Assembly (NCBI RefSeq): GCF_048553715.1
Contig: NZ_JBLZNC010000002.1
Span: 248,001 to 312,000 of the forward strand
Reading direction: 5' to 3'
DNA length: 64,000 bases
From: Sagittula sp048553715
GTDB taxonomy: Bacteria > Pseudomonadota > Alphaproteobacteria > Rhodobacterales > Rhodobacteraceae
This document shows positions 25,754-34,859 of this stretch, one piece after another. Under the pieces are notes generated by a model. That model saw only the letters and a list, made by a program, of their open reading frames with translations, did no database searches and was not told the DNA's origin. Positions within the stretch are counted from its first letter, which is position 1. Each line of letters starts with the position of its first letter. The translations under genes and the position numbers were made by a program.

Positions 25754-26527
25754 TTATTCAGCGGCGTCCGGTGTCGTGTCGGTTTCAGCGCTCTCGGCAG
25801 CGGGCGCTTCGGCCTTTTTGGTCGTGGTTTTCTTGCGTGTGGAGGTCGTCGATTTCGCGGTCGTCGACTTGGCCGTTGTGGATTTGGTCGACGGTTTGCG
25901 CGGGGCGCGCGGCTTTTTCGGCTTTTCCTCGGGCGTCTCGGCGGCCTGTTCGGGCTGCGGCGCCTCTTCGCGGGCTTCTGCCTCGCGGGCAAGCTGTGCC
26001 GGGCTCATCTGCTCCGCGCGGCTTTCGGGCGTATCGACCAGACCGGAATCCTCGTCCTGCGCCTTGGCGACCGCGTCGTCAGCCTGCGGCTCTGCCTCGT
26101 TGTGGCGGGGCTTGTTGTCGTGACGCGGCTGCGATTTCTGGTGGTCATGCCCCTGATGAGAGGGCTGTTCGCCACTGTCGTTGTTGTTGTCGCGCTGCTG
26201 GGCACGCTCGCGGTCACGCTGGGCTTGGCGTTCGCGGTTCTCGCGCTCCTGCTGTTCGCGGCGCAGGTCCTGTTCTTTCTGGGCTTCCGACAGCATGCGC
26301 ATGTAATGTTCTGCGTGCTGTTGAAAGTTCTCCATGTTCACGCGGTCATTCGACAGGCTCGCATCGCGGGCAAGCTGGTTGTACTTGTCGATAATCTGCT
26401 GCGGGGTGCCGCGCACCTTGCCTTCGGGGCCACTGGAATCGAAAACCCGGTTAACGATATTGCCCAACGAATTGTTGTTGCGGTTGCGATTGTTCTTGCT
26501 CCGCGAGCGGGATTTGGAAGAGCGCAT
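25754..26527 (-). CDS. DUF4167 domain protein
   Basis: This 257-residue protein has the DUF4167 domain in the first 90 residues: NNSLGNIVNRVFDSSGPEG, RGTPQQIIDKYNQLARDA and FQQHAEHYMRML. The rest is low complexity. It has a Gln/Asn/Arg/Asp-rich middle, an acidic part, and a Lys/Pro/Thr tail with three repeats of the type KSTTA. The first 20 residues are basic (SKSRSRSKNNRNRNNN). The pattern suggests RNA or ribosome association, but no function is known. Its gene lies downstream of prmC on the same strand. Confidence 0.85.
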   Translation of the reverse strand: MRSSKSRSRSKNNRNRNNNSLGNIVNRVFDSSGPEGKVRGTPQQIIDKYNQLARDASLSNDRVNMENFQQHAEHYMRMLSEAQKEQDLRREQQERENRERQAQRDRERAQQRDNNNDSGEQPSHQGHDHQKSQPRHDNKPRHNEAEPQADDAVAKAQDEDSGLVDTPESRAEQMSPAQLAREAEAREEAPQPEQAAETPEEKPKKPRAPRKPSTKSTTAKSTTAKSTTSTRKKTTTKKAEAPAAESAETDTTPDAAE

Positions 26528-26727
26528 AGGTTTTTCTGTTCCAGCCTGAGATTTACGGCTTGGTGACGATACGGCGCAATCTGCGCCAGACGAATTCAGT
26601 CACCGGCATTTGGGCAATTCGTCAGCGGGAGCGGCAGGTGCCTCTCAACAGCCAACTGAGGTCGAATAAACATATGAAATGCCCCCGCACAAGGGGAAAT
26701 GGCCATTTGTTCATAAATTAGCAGATA

Positions 26728-27579
26728 TCACCGCACGTCAGAGCGTTTTGTACCCACCACGACACGGTCCCGCCCGTCCAGATCGGGAATCACCCGCACG
26801 CCGGTCAAACCCGCCTGTTCAAACATCCGCGACACGGCGCCCCCCTGACTTGCGCCGATCTCGACCACCAAACGTCCGGAACGTGCCAACCAACGGTCAT
26901 AGCCTGCGAGGATGGCCGCATAGGCGCTCAGCCCGTCCGCCTCGTCCGTCAGCGCCAGACGCGGCTCGTGATGGCGTACCTCGGGCGACAGAAACGGCAT
27001 TTCGTTAATGGCGATATAGGGCGGGTTGGAGACGATCAGGTCGAAACGATCATCCACGCCGCCCAGTGCGTCGAACCAGCGCCCTGCGCGCAGTTCTGCG
27101 TGCCCGTCCAACCCCAATGCGGCCCTGTTGCGCTCCGCCACCTGCAAAGCCTCTGTGCTCAGGTCGCAGCCGTAGCCCACCGCATCGACACGTTCCGCCA
27201 GAAGCGTCAGCAAGATACAGCCCGATCCGGTGCCAAGGTCCAGCACGGTGCCGAATGGCGCCGACAGCGCCACCTCGATCAGGGTTTCGGTTTCGGGGCG
27301 CGGGTCCAGCACCTGTGGCGTGACCACAAATTCGCGCCCGTAAAACGCGCGCCGCCCCACCAGATGCGACACCGGCATCCGGTCTGCACGCTGGTCGATC
27401 AGCGCCTCAAACGCCGCCTGACGGTCGGCATCCATCGGTTCAGGCAGAAACAGGGTCAGCCGCCCCGCAGCCACGTCCAGCACATGCGCCATAAGCCTGC
27501 GGGCATCCCGCCCGGCATCGGGCACGCCTGCGTCTGTCAGGCGGCGGGTGGCCTGCGCCAGAACCTCGGAGGCTCTCAT
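26728..27579 (-). CDS. prmC: Release factor glutamine methyltransferase
   Basis: This 283-residue enzyme methylates the GGQ glutamine of peptide release factors. It has an N-terminal helical domain, the SAM-binding VLDLGTGSGCILLTLL and the catalytic motif VSNPPYI. The ATG at 27579 overlaps the stop of prfA, its substrate gene, by 4 bases, the usual prfA-prmC pair. The length is normal. Confidence 0.96.
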   Translation of the reverse strand: MRASEVLAQATRRLTDAGVPDAGRDARRLMAHVLDVAAGRLTLFLPEPMDADRQAAFEALIDQRADRMPVSHLVGRRAFYGREFVVTPQVLDPRPETETLIEVALSAPFGTVLDLGTGSGCILLTLLAERVDAVGYGCDLSTEALQVAERNRAALGLDGHAELRAGRWFDALGGVDDRFDLIVSNPPYIAINEMPFLSPEVRHHEPRLALTDEADGLSAYAAILAGYDRWLARSGRLVVEIGASQGGAVSRMFEQAGLTGVRVIPDLDGRDRVVVGTKRSDVR

Positions 27580-28625
27580 GATTGCATGTCCGCAAGCTGT
27601 GCTGCCTGCTGTTCGGAAATCAGCGCGTCGATGATCTCGTCCAGATCGCCGCCCATGATGGCATCCAGCCGGTAGAGCGTCAGCCCGATGCGGTGATCGG
27701 TCATACGCCCTTGGGGAAAGTTATAGGTCCGGATGCGTTCCGACCGGTCGCCCGATCCCACCTGCGCCTTACGGTCGGCCGAGCGTTCCGCATCCGCCTT
27801 TGACCGCTGAAGATCAAACAGCCGCGCCCGCAGCACCTGCATGGCAATCTCGCGGTTGCGGTGCTGGGATTTCTCGGAGGAGGTGACCACAAGGCCCGTG
27901 GGAATATGGGTGATGCGCACAGCCGAGTCGGTCGTGTTCACGTGCTGGCCACCGGCGCCTGACGACCGCATGGTGTCGATCCGGATGTCATTTGCGGCAA
28001 TGGCAATGTCGACCTCTTCCGCCTCTGGCAGAACCGCAACGGTGGCCGCCGAGGTGTGAATACGCCCGCCGGATTCGGTTTCAGGCACGCGCTGAACACG
28101 GTGCACACCGGATTCGTATTTCAGACGGGCAAAGACCCCCTCGCCCGCGATGCGCACCACCAGTTCGCGGATGCCGCCCAGTTCGGACAGCTGTTCCTCG
28201 ATGACCTCCCAGCGCCAGCCCTGCGCCTCGGCGTGACGCTGGTACATCCGCGCCAGATCACCGGCAAACAGCGCGGCCTCGTCTCCGCCGGTGCCGGGCC
28301 GGATTTCCAACATCGCCGGACGGGCATCCGCCGCGTCGCGCGGCAGCAAGGACAACTGCACCGCGCGCTCGGCCTCTGGCAAGGCGGCGCGCAGCTCTGG
28401 CAGTTCTTCCTCGGCCAGTGCTTTCATCTCCGGGTCGGCCAGCATGGCCTCTGCCTCGGCGATGTCGGCGACCAGCCGTTCATATTCGGTGATTTGCCGC
28501 ACAACGGGCGACAATTCCGCATGTTCACGGCCCAAGGCGACAATGTCGCCCTCGCCTGTGGACATCTGCGCCTCGACAAATTCGAGACGCGCCTTGATCT
28601 GTTGCAGTCGGTCAGTCGGGATCAT
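27576..28625 (-). CDS. prfA: Peptide chain release factor 1
   Basis: This 349-residue RF1 recognises UAA and UAG stop codons. The peptidyl-hydrolysis motif GGQ lies in SSGAGGQHVNTTDSAVRITH. The flanking blocks VHRVQRVPETESGGRIHTSA and GSGDRSERIRTYNFPQGR are canonical, and the length is just below that of typical RF1. The ATG at 28625 has no competitor. It is cotranscribed with prmC. Confidence 0.97.
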   Translation of the reverse strand: MIPTDRLQQIKARLEFVEAQMSTGEGDIVALGREHAELSPVVRQITEYERLVADIAEAEAMLADPEMKALAEEELPELRAALPEAERAVQLSLLPRDAADARPAMLEIRPGTGGDEAALFAGDLARMYQRHAEAQGWRWEVIEEQLSELGGIRELVVRIAGEGVFARLKYESGVHRVQRVPETESGGRIHTSAATVAVLPEAEEVDIAIAANDIRIDTMRSSGAGGQHVNTTDSAVRITHIPTGLVVTSSEKSQHRNREIAMQVLRARLFDLQRSKADAERSADRKAQVGSGDRSERIRTYNFPQGRMTDHRIGLTLYRLDAIMGGDLDEIIDALISEQQAAQLADMQS

Positions 28626-28669
28626 GGCGTCCCATCGCCCAGACTGGCCCTCAGGTCAAGATACCACGC

Positions 28670-29083
28670 TCAGGCACCGCCTGCGCGCAGCTCCTCCAGC
28701 CAGCCATCGACGCGTTTCTGGTTCACGCCAGTGTCAGACACGCCAAAGCGCAGACGGGCGTGGATTTCCAACACGCCGTCACCCTGCTTGACCGTTGTGT
28801 AATCGGGAAAGCCCATCAGCTGCGAACGGGTGACATAGGTGGCCATGCCGTCTTCGACCCCACCGGCCACCAGTTCGGTGCGCGGGGTGGACAGGATGAT
28901 CCCGTGCAGACGCTGGAAATCACCGCTCTCTGCGGCGACACGGCGGCGCACCCCGCCGGTCAGATCCTGATCGGCGGTGACCTGCGGGTCCACGTGCCAG
29001 ACTTCGGGCTTGGACGGGGCCAGCCTGATCCATGCCAGCCCACCCACGATGATGAGGATCAACAGATAAAACATCTTGCGCAT
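28670..29083 (-). CDS. DUF1499 family protein
   Basis: This 137-residue protein has an N-terminal membrane anchor (MFYLLILIIVGGLAWIRLA) and then a periplasmic DUF1499-like domain. The block VTRSQLMGFPDYTTVKQGDG matches the family, as does the late FGVSDTGVNQKRVDGWLEEL. The function is unknown. The ATG at 29083 is chosen because GGAG lies 8 bases upstream. The frame is open 21 codons further, but those residues are poor for a signal anchor. It lies 44 bases upstream of prfA on the same strand. Confidence 0.82.
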   Translation of the reverse strand: MRKMFYLLILIIVGGLAWIRLAPSKPEVWHVDPQVTADQDLTGGVRRRVAAESGDFQRLHGIILSTPRTELVAGGVEDGMATYVTRSQLMGFPDYTTVKQGDGVLEIHARLRFGVSDTGVNQKRVDGWLEELRAGGA

Positions 29084-29178
29084 GCCCCGCTCCTTCTTGC
29101 AGCGCCGCGTTTGCCCTGTTCGCGCGCCACTGTGAAGCCCTGCCACCGCATTGCGGCAGAACTATGCCGATCTGCCCC

Positions 29179-30138
29179 TTACAGCCGGGTGTAGCCCCAC
29201 AGGCTCAACAGTTCTGTCGCCACATGGGCCCCGGCGACCGCCGTGATGCCGGCCGTGTCAAACGGGGGGGAGACCTCGACCACATCGCCACCTTTCAGAT
29301 CGATGCCCGCCAGCGCACGCAGCGCCACCGCCGCCTGATGGCTGGTCATCCCGCCCCAGACCGGCGTGCCGGTGCCGGGCGCATAGGCCGGGTCCAGACA
29401 ATCGATGTCGAAGGTCAGATAACAGGGATGCGCCCCAACGATGTCACGCGCCTTTTGCGCCACCGCCTCGGAGCCGATCGCCTGCACCTCGCGCGCGTCG
29501 ATGATGTTGAAGCCCAATGTGTCGGGGTTGTCGGTGCGGATGCCGATCTGGACGGACCGTTCCGGCACGACAATCCCCTCTTTCGCGGCAGTATACAGAA
29601 AGGTCCCGTGATCCACGCGCGCCGCGTCATCATCGGCCCAAGTGTCGGTATGCGCGTCGAACTGGATCACGCTGAGCGGGCCGTACCGTTTGGCATGGGC
29701 GCGCAACGCCCCCAGCGTCACCGAATGGTCGCCACCCAGCGCAATGCAGGCCGCGCCTTGGTCTAAAATCCCCTCGATATGCGCCTCGATGCGGGCGGGT
29801 ACTTCGGACGGCATGGCATAGTCAAAGGCCATATCGCCGTAATCCGCGATGGCAAAGGCGCTCATCACGTCAAAGTCCCAGCCATAGGGTTTGTCCATTG
29901 TCTGCAGCAGCGATGCCTCGCGGATCGCGCGCGGGCCAAGCCGGGTGCCGGGGCGGTTGGTGACCGCCTGATCAAAGGGCAGACCCGTCACCGCAATATC
30001 CACACCGCGCAGGTCCTTGGTGTACTTGCGGCGCAAAAACGAGGGTGCCCCGGCAAAGACGTTTTCAAACGACGGACCTTTGAGGTCCTCGCGCGTGAAA
30101 GCGTGGTCGATCTGGCGTTTTGCTTCTTCGAGACTCAT
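29179..30138 (-). CDS. speB: Agmatinase-family ureohydrolase
   Basis: This 319-residue enzyme of the arginase/agmatinase family hydrolyses a guanidino compound, probably agmatine to putrescine. The two-manganese site is present: GGDHSVTLG, IQFDAHTDTW and LTFDIDCLDPAYAPGTGTP. Guanidinobutyrase and similar activities cannot be excluded from sequence. The ATG at 30138 (MSLEEAKRQIDHAF) follows a purine-rich site. The frame extends 19 codons more without good codon use. An M20 hydrolase gene lies 76 bases upstream on the same strand. Confidence 0.88.
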   Translation of the reverse strand: MSLEEAKRQIDHAFTREDLKGPSFENVFAGAPSFLRRKYTKDLRGVDIAVTGLPFDQAVTNRPGTRLGPRAIREASLLQTMDKPYGWDFDVMSAFAIADYGDMAFDYAMPSEVPARIEAHIEGILDQGAACIALGGDHSVTLGALRAHAKRYGPLSVIQFDAHTDTWADDDAARVDHGTFLYTAAKEGIVVPERSVQIGIRTDNPDTLGFNIIDAREVQAIGSEAVAQKARDIVGAHPCYLTFDIDCLDPAYAPGTGTPVWGGMTSHQAAVALRALAGIDLKGGDVVEVSPPFDTAGITAVAGAHVATELLSLWGYTRL

Positions 30139-30214
30139 CCCGAGCCCTCCCTGATATCTATCTCTGCCGTCACACGACGGGGCGGTGATGGTCAAGCCCG
30201 CCCCACCGATCCGA

Positions 30215-31378
30215 TCAGTCGACCGGCAAGGCTGTTTCGATCAGACGCGCAAAGAACGATGCCCCCACCGGCGCGATATCGTCGTTGAAATCATATTCGG
30301 GGTGGTGACACACAGCGGTCTCCCCCTGCCCCAGAAACAGATAGGCCCCGGGCCGCGCTTGCAACATGTAGGAGAAATCCTCCCCCGGCATGATCGGCGG
30401 CGTGTCGTCGTCCACCTTGTCCGCGCCGACGACCTCGCGCGCGACCCTGGCGGCAAAGGCGGCCTGCTCGGGGTGATTGATCGTGGGCGGGTAGCCCTCT
30501 TCATAGTCGAGCTCGGCGGTACAGCCAAAGCTGCGGGCCTGAAACTCTGCCAGCTCGGCCATGCGCGCCTTGACCACGGTCTGCGCGTCCTTGTCGTAGT
30601 AGCGCACCGTGCCATTCAGAACCGCCGTTTCGGGCACGATGTTCATGGCGCTGCCGGTGTGGATCTGGGTCACCGACACAACCACCCGGTCCAGAGCGGC
30701 CAGATTGCGGCCCAGAATGGTCTGCAACGCCATCGTCAGACTGGCGGCTGCCACCACCGGATCGACGGTTTCCTGCGGCTCGGCGGCGTGCCCCCCCTTG
30801 CCCGTCAGCGTCACGGTAAATTCATCGACCCCCGCCAACAGCGCCCCGTGATTGGTTACCAATGAGCCCACTTCGCCACCGGGCATATTGTGGATGCCGT
30901 AGACCTCGGCGATGTCGAACCGGTCCATCACACCCTCCTCGACCATGATGCGACCACCGCCCTCGTTTTCCTCCGCCGGTTGAAACAGCAGCGCCACACG
31001 GCCTGCGAAATTGCGCGTCTCCGCCAGATATTTGGCCGCACCCAGCAGCATGGTGGTGTGCCCGTCATGCCCGCAGGTGTGCGCCATGCCCGGCACGGTA
31101 GAGGCATGCTCCGTGCCCGACAGATCCTCCATCGGCAGCGCATCCATGTCCGCCCGCAAACCAATGGTCCGCCCCGGCGCGCGGCCTTCGATGATCGCCA
31201 CAACCCCGCTGCGGGCGATGCCTTCGTGGATTTCAGTGACGCCAAATTCCTTCAACCTTTCAACAACAAAGGCCGCGGTCTTAAAGCAATCCAGCCCCAG
31301 TTCGGGATGCTGATGCAGATGGCGGCGCCAGGTTTTCATCTCTTCGGCAGAGGCGGCGATGGAATTTACGATAGGCAT
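30215..31378 (-). CDS. M20 family amidohydrolase (hippurate hydrolase-like)
   Basis: This 387-residue M20D metallohydrolase contains RRHLHQHPELGLDCFKTAA, the metal motif GLRADMDALPMEDLSG, HTCGHDGHTTMLLGAAKYL with the active cysteine and histidines, and LLFQPAEENEGGGRIMVEEG. Such enzymes cleave N-acyl amino acids or similar amides. The exact substrate is not evident. A lid domain lies between about residues 185 and 295. The ATG at 31378 is chosen. The upstream extension of 64 residues is non-conserved. Confidence 0.92.
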   Translation of the reverse strand: MPIVNSIAASAEEMKTWRRHLHQHPELGLDCFKTAAFVVERLKEFGVTEIHEGIARSGVVAIIEGRAPGRTIGLRADMDALPMEDLSGTEHASTVPGMAHTCGHDGHTTMLLGAAKYLAETRNFAGRVALLFQPAEENEGGGRIMVEEGVMDRFDIAEVYGIHNMPGGEVGSLVTNHGALLAGVDEFTVTLTGKGGHAAEPQETVDPVVAAASLTMALQTILGRNLAALDRVVVSVTQIHTGSAMNIVPETAVLNGTVRYYDKDAQTVVKARMAELAEFQARSFGCTAELDYEEGYPPTINHPEQAAFAARVAREVVGADKVDDDTPPIMPGEDFSYMLQARPGAYLFLGQGETAVCHHPEYDFNDDIAPVGASFFARLIETALPVD

Positions 31379-31552
31379 GGAAATCTCCCGGTGGTCTTTG
31401 CGCGCACCATGCCCCTGACACAGCCTGCGCGAAAGCCCCAAGGATGCATTTCCCGCCGTTGCATCGCGCATTGCGCAAATCGGCGGCAGCGCCCTGCTGG
31501 ACTCCCCCGCGCCAATCCCCCACATCTGTGCCACGCCAGACAGGAGAGCCCG

Positions 31553-32353
31553 ATGACCGATCTGATCCACGATCCCAAAGGCGGCATGCCCCGCCTGCTT
31601 GAAATCATGCGCCGCCTACGCGACCCCGATGGCGGCTGCCCATGGGATCTGGAACAGGACTTCGCCTCCATCGCGCCCTACACCATTGAAGAGGCCTATG
31701 AGGTCGCCGACGCCATCGAACGCGAGGCATGGGACGAGCTGAAGGGAGAGCTGGGCGATCTGCTGTTCCAGTCAGTGTTCCACGCGCAGATGGCCAGCGA
31801 AAAGGGCATATTCACCTTTGACGAGGTGGCCGACACCATGTCGGACAAGATGGTCGCCCGCCATCCGCATGTCTTCGGCGACGAAACCCGCGACAAATCC
31901 GCCGCCCAACAGACCGCCGATTGGGAAAAAATCAAGGCCGCCGAACGCGCCGCCAAAGCGCAAAAAGGCGTGCTAGACGGGGTGGCCATGGGGCTGCCGG
32001 CGCTTTTGCGGGCGGTCAAGCTGCAAAACCGCGCCGCGCGCGTGGGCTTTGACTGGCCGGATTCGGGCGACGTTATGGACAAGCTGCACGAAGAGCTCGA
32101 CGAGATCCGGCAGGCCACCAACAAAGACGAACAATTCGAAGAATTCGGCGACATGCTCTTTGTCGTCGCCAATCTCGCCCGTCATCTCGACATCGACCCC
32201 GAGGCCGCACTGCGCGCCGCCAACACAAAATTCACCCGCCGTTTCAAATACATCGAAGACGCGCTCGCCGCTCAAGGTCGCAGCCCGAACGACAGCGACC
32301 TGACAGAGATGGACCGGCTTTGGGACGCTGCGAAACAGGCGGAAAAATCCTGA
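31553..32353 (+). CDS. mazG: Nucleoside triphosphate pyrophosphohydrolase MazG
   Basis: This 266-residue all-alpha NTP pyrophosphohydrolase hydrolyses nucleoside triphosphates to monophosphates and may lower aberrant nucleotides or ppGpp. It has duplicated MazG domains. The first has CPWDLEQDFASIAPYTIEEA with EEAYEVADAIE and ELGDLLFQ. The second has KLHEELDEIRQA and EFGDMLFVVANL. The ATG at 31553 has AGGAGAG upstream. It is divergent from the M20 gene. Confidence 0.95.
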   Translation: MTDLIHDPKGGMPRLLEIMRRLRDPDGGCPWDLEQDFASIAPYTIEEAYEVADAIEREAWDELKGELGDLLFQSVFHAQMASEKGIFTFDEVADTMSDKMVARHPHVFGDETRDKSAAQQTADWEKIKAAERAAKAQKGVLDGVAMGLPALLRAVKLQNRAARVGFDWPDSGDVMDKLHEELDEIRQATNKDEQFEEFGDMLFVVANLARHLDIDPEAALRAANTKFTRRFKYIEDALAAQGRSPNDSDLTEMDRLWDAAKQAEKS

Positions 32354-32369
32354 CTGAAAAAATCGACTG

Positions 32370-32398
32370 TTGACCGAACACTTTTTGTCAGGTTTACA
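32370..32398 (+). promoter_or_regulatory. Possible promoter of the iron-binding protein gene
   Basis: TTGACC (32370-32375) and TTTACA (32393-32398) are separated by 17 bases, 30 bases before the start codon. The -35 is one base from consensus and the -10 is weak. No clear iron-regulator box is visible here. Confidence 0.35.
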
Positions 32399-32428
32399 GG
32401 CGCCAATCTAAATATCAGGAGAACAGAC

Positions 32429-33433
32429 ATGTTTCTGCGCGCCACCACAGCTCTGACCCTCGCGGCCATCGCCGCCCCGGCTCTCGCCCAAGAGGTCAAC
32501 GTCTATTCCTACCGCCAGCCCGAGCTGCTGGCGCCGCTGACAGACGCTTTCACCGAAGAAACCGGCATCAAGGTCAACGTCGCATTCCTTGAAAAAGGTA
32601 TGGTGGAACGCCTGCAGGCCGAGGGCGCACGCTCTCCCGCCGATCTGGTCTTCACCGTGGATATCTCGCGCCTGAACGCTGTGGTCGAGGCCGGCCTGAC
32701 CCAGCCCGTCACCTCCGACGTGCTGACCGAAAACGTCCCCGCCGCCTACCACGACCCCGAAGGTCACTGGTGGGGCCTGACCACCCGCGCACGCATCGTC
32801 TACGCCTCCAAGGACCGCGTGGATCCGTCCGAGGTGACAACCTACGAAGATCTCGCAGACCCCAAATGGCAGGGCCGCATCTGCATCCGCTCCGGCACCA
32901 ACGCCTACAACGTGGCGCTGGTCTCCGCGATGCTGCACCACCACGGTGAAGAATACACCAAAGAGTGGCTTGAAGGCGTGAAATCCAACCTCGCCCGCAA
33001 ACCCCAAGGCAACGACCGCGCACAGGTCAAGGCGATCTGGGCCGGCGAATGCGACATCTCCGTGGGCAACACCTACTACATGGGCAAAATGCTCGAAGAT
33101 GACGAACAGAAAGAATGGGCAAGCGCCGTCAACGTCCTGTTCCCCACCTTCGAAGAGGCCGGCACACACGTGAACATCTCCGGCGTCGCCATGACAGCCG
33201 CCGCCCCGAACAAGGAAAACGCGCTGAAGATGATGGAATTCCTGTCCTCCCCTGCAGCACAGGAAGTCTACGCCGAAGCCAACTACGAATACCCAATCGC
33301 ACCGGGCACCGAAGCGATTGACCTGGTCAAAGGCTGGGGCGAGTACACCGCCGACGACGTCAACCTGATGACCCTCGCCGGACTGCGCGGTGACGCGCTG
33401 CGCCTGATCGAAGAAGTCGACTTCGACGGCTGA
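32429..33433 (+). CDS. Periplasmic Fe(3+)-binding protein (FbpA/FutA family)
   Basis: This 334-residue solute-binding protein has a signal peptide ending APALAQ at residue 21. It begins VNVYSYRQPELLAPLTDAFT and contains LVFTVDISRLNAVVEAGLTQ and GNTYYMGKML. The paired tyrosines in NTYY and the N-terminal YSYRQ are those that bind ferric iron in the FbpA/FutA family. No ABC permease or ATPase gene follows. A strong terminator ends the transcript, so its transporter must be elsewhere. Codon use is strongly biased, which suggests high expression. Confidence 0.92.
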   Translation: MFLRATTALTLAAIAAPALAQEVNVYSYRQPELLAPLTDAFTEETGIKVNVAFLEKGMVERLQAEGARSPADLVFTVDISRLNAVVEAGLTQPVTSDVLTENVPAAYHDPEGHWWGLTTRARIVYASKDRVDPSEVTTYEDLADPKWQGRICIRSGTNAYNVALVSAMLHHHGEEYTKEWLEGVKSNLARKPQGNDRAQVKAIWAGECDISVGNTYYMGKMLEDDEQKEWASAVNVLFPTFEEAGTHVNISGVAMTAAAPNKENALKMMEFLSSPAAQEVYAEANYEYPIAPGTEAIDLVKGWGEYTADDVNLMTLAGLRGDALRLIEEVDFDG

Positions 33434-33456
33434 TCGAAGCCACACCCAGAACGACC

Positions 33457-33482
33457 AAAGGGCGCCTTCGGGCGCCCTTTTT
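33457..33482 (+). terminator. Terminator of the iron-binding protein gene
   Basis: GGGCGCC (33460-33466) and GGCGCCC (33471-33477) enclose a TTCG tetraloop. The A/T flanks extend the pairing, and a run of five T follows. Confidence 0.92.
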
Positions 33483-33528
33483 GCATGCTCTCGGTCGCGC
33501 GCCCGCCCGCGCCCAGAACGCCCCGCTA

Positions 33529-33571
33529 CACGCTTTTCCTTGGGCAAAATACCTATTCCAGCGGCGCCGCT
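33529..33571 (-). repeat. Short dispersed intergenic element, copy 2
   Basis: Read on the minus strand, GGTATTTTGCCC followed by AAGGAAAAGC matches the element at 10755-10808 at 20 of 22 positions. It lies between the convergent iron-binding protein and acpP genes. The G-rich hairpin of copy 1 is replaced here by GCGGCGCCGC. Confidence 0.6.
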
Positions 33572-33589
33572 TAACGCAACAGCAGACAT

Positions 33590-33622
33590 AAAAAACGGCG
33601 GCTCCCGTCATGGGAACCGCCG
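33590..33622 (-). terminator. Terminator of acpP
   Basis: On the minus strand GGCGGTTCCC and GGGAGCCGCC pair, with one G-T, around a 5-base loop. T residues follow after a single G. It lies 25 bases after the acpP stop. Confidence 0.85.
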
Positions 33623-33646
33623 CTGTGTCTGTCTCGACGAAACCGC

Positions 33647-33880
33647 TTACTGGGCTTCGGAGATGAATTTGACCGCGTCGCCGAAGGTCTGGATGGTTTC
33701 GGCTGCGTCGTCGGGAATTTCGATGCCGAATTCTTCTTCGAACGCCATGACCAGCTCGACGGTGTCCAGCGAGTCTGCGCCAAGGTCATCGATGAAGGAG
33801 GCCGATTCAACAACCTTGTCTTCTTCGACGCTCAGGTGCTCGACGACGATTTTCTTCACGCGATCTGCGATGTCGCTCAT
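33647..33880 (-). CDS. acpP: Acyl carrier protein
   Basis: This 77-residue acidic protein carries growing fatty acyl chains on phosphopantetheine, attached to the serine in LGADSLDTVELVMAFEEEFG. The length and charge pattern are canonical. It is the last gene of the fabD-fabG-acpP run on the minus strand, separated from fabG by 215 bases. That gap probably gives it its own promoter, as expected for one of the most abundant proteins of the cell. Confidence 0.97.
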   Translation of the reverse strand: MSDIADRVKKIVVEHLSVEEDKVVESASFIDDLGADSLDTVELVMAFEEEFGIEIPDDAAETIQTFGDAVKFISEAQ

Positions 33881-34095
33881 ATTCTTTCCTCACAAGTCAA
33901 GGGCTTGCGCCCAGATTTGCCCGACCCCAGGGCGGACGTTACTTTGCCCGAAGGGGCGGCTCGATCATCCGGGGACTCCCCCGCGCCGGACAGCGCAAAA
34001 CGCCAGCCGACATGAAATCTGAGGGGCCTATAGCACAGGCAACGGGGATGGCAAATGCTTTCCCACGCCGCCGGGCCACACCCCCTCAGAGGCGA

Positions 34096-34833
34096 TTATA
34101 ACATGGCCATGCCACCGTTGACGTGCAAGGTCGTGCCCGTCAAGTACCCCGCCTCTGCGCTGGCCAGAAACAGAACGGCTGCGGCGATCTCTTCAGGCGT
34201 GCCCATGCGACCCGCCGGGATCTGGCCCAGAATTGCGCCCTTCTGGTCGTCGTTGAGCTTGTCGGTCATCGCCGTCTCGATAAAGCCCGGCGCCACGGCG
34301 TTCACAGTGATGCCGCGCGACGCGACCTCGTAGGCCAGCGATTTGGACATGCCGATCATGCCCGCCTTGGCGGCGGCGTAGTTGCCCTGTCCGGGGTTGC
34401 CGGTCGCGCCCACCACGGACGAGATATTCACGATACGGCCCCAGCGGGATTTCATCATGCCGCGCAGCACGCCTTTGCACAGACGGAAGGTCGAGGTCAG
34501 GTTGACCTCCAGCACACTCGCCCATTCCTCTTCGGACATGCGCATGAACAGGTTGTCACGCGTGATGCCTGCGTTGTTTACCAGGATATCGACCGCGCCC
34601 ATCGCCTCGACCGCCTGCTTGGGCAGCGCGTTGACGGCCTCTGCGTCGGACAGGTTGCAGGGCAGCACATGAGCACGCTCGCCCAATTCCGCGGCCAAAG
34701 CTTCGAGCGGCTCAACTCGTGTGCCCGACAGGCCCACGGTCGCGCCCGCGGCGTGCAGGGATTTCGCAATCTCGCCGCCGATGCCGCCAGAGGCACCGGT
34801 GATCAGGGCCGTCTTACCCGTCAGATCAAACAT
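34096..34833 (-). CDS. fabG: 3-oxoacyl-ACP reductase
   Basis: This 245-residue short-chain dehydrogenase reduces beta-ketoacyl-ACP with NADPH. The nucleotide-binding motif TGASGGIGGEIA, the NNAG motif and the catalytic set Ser in ISSVVG, Tyr and Lys in NYAAAKAG are present. FabG-specific sequence ITVNAVAPGFIETAMTDKL follows. The ATG at 34833 (MFDLTGK) has AGGAG six bases upstream and is preferred over the ATG two codons earlier. It lies 26 bases downstream of fabD. Confidence 0.96.
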   Translation of the reverse strand: MFDLTGKTALITGASGGIGGEIAKSLHAAGATVGLSGTRVEPLEALAAELGERAHVLPCNLSDAEAVNALPKQAVEAMGAVDILVNNAGITRDNLFMRMSEEEWASVLEVNLTSTFRLCKGVLRGMMKSRWGRIVNISSVVGATGNPGQGNYAAAKAGMIGMSKSLAYEVASRGITVNAVAPGFIETAMTDKLNDDQKGAILGQIPAGRMGTPEEIAAAVLFLASAEAGYLTGTTLHVNGGMAML

Positions 34834-34859
34834 TCTCATCTCCTCTCCGCTTATGCGGT

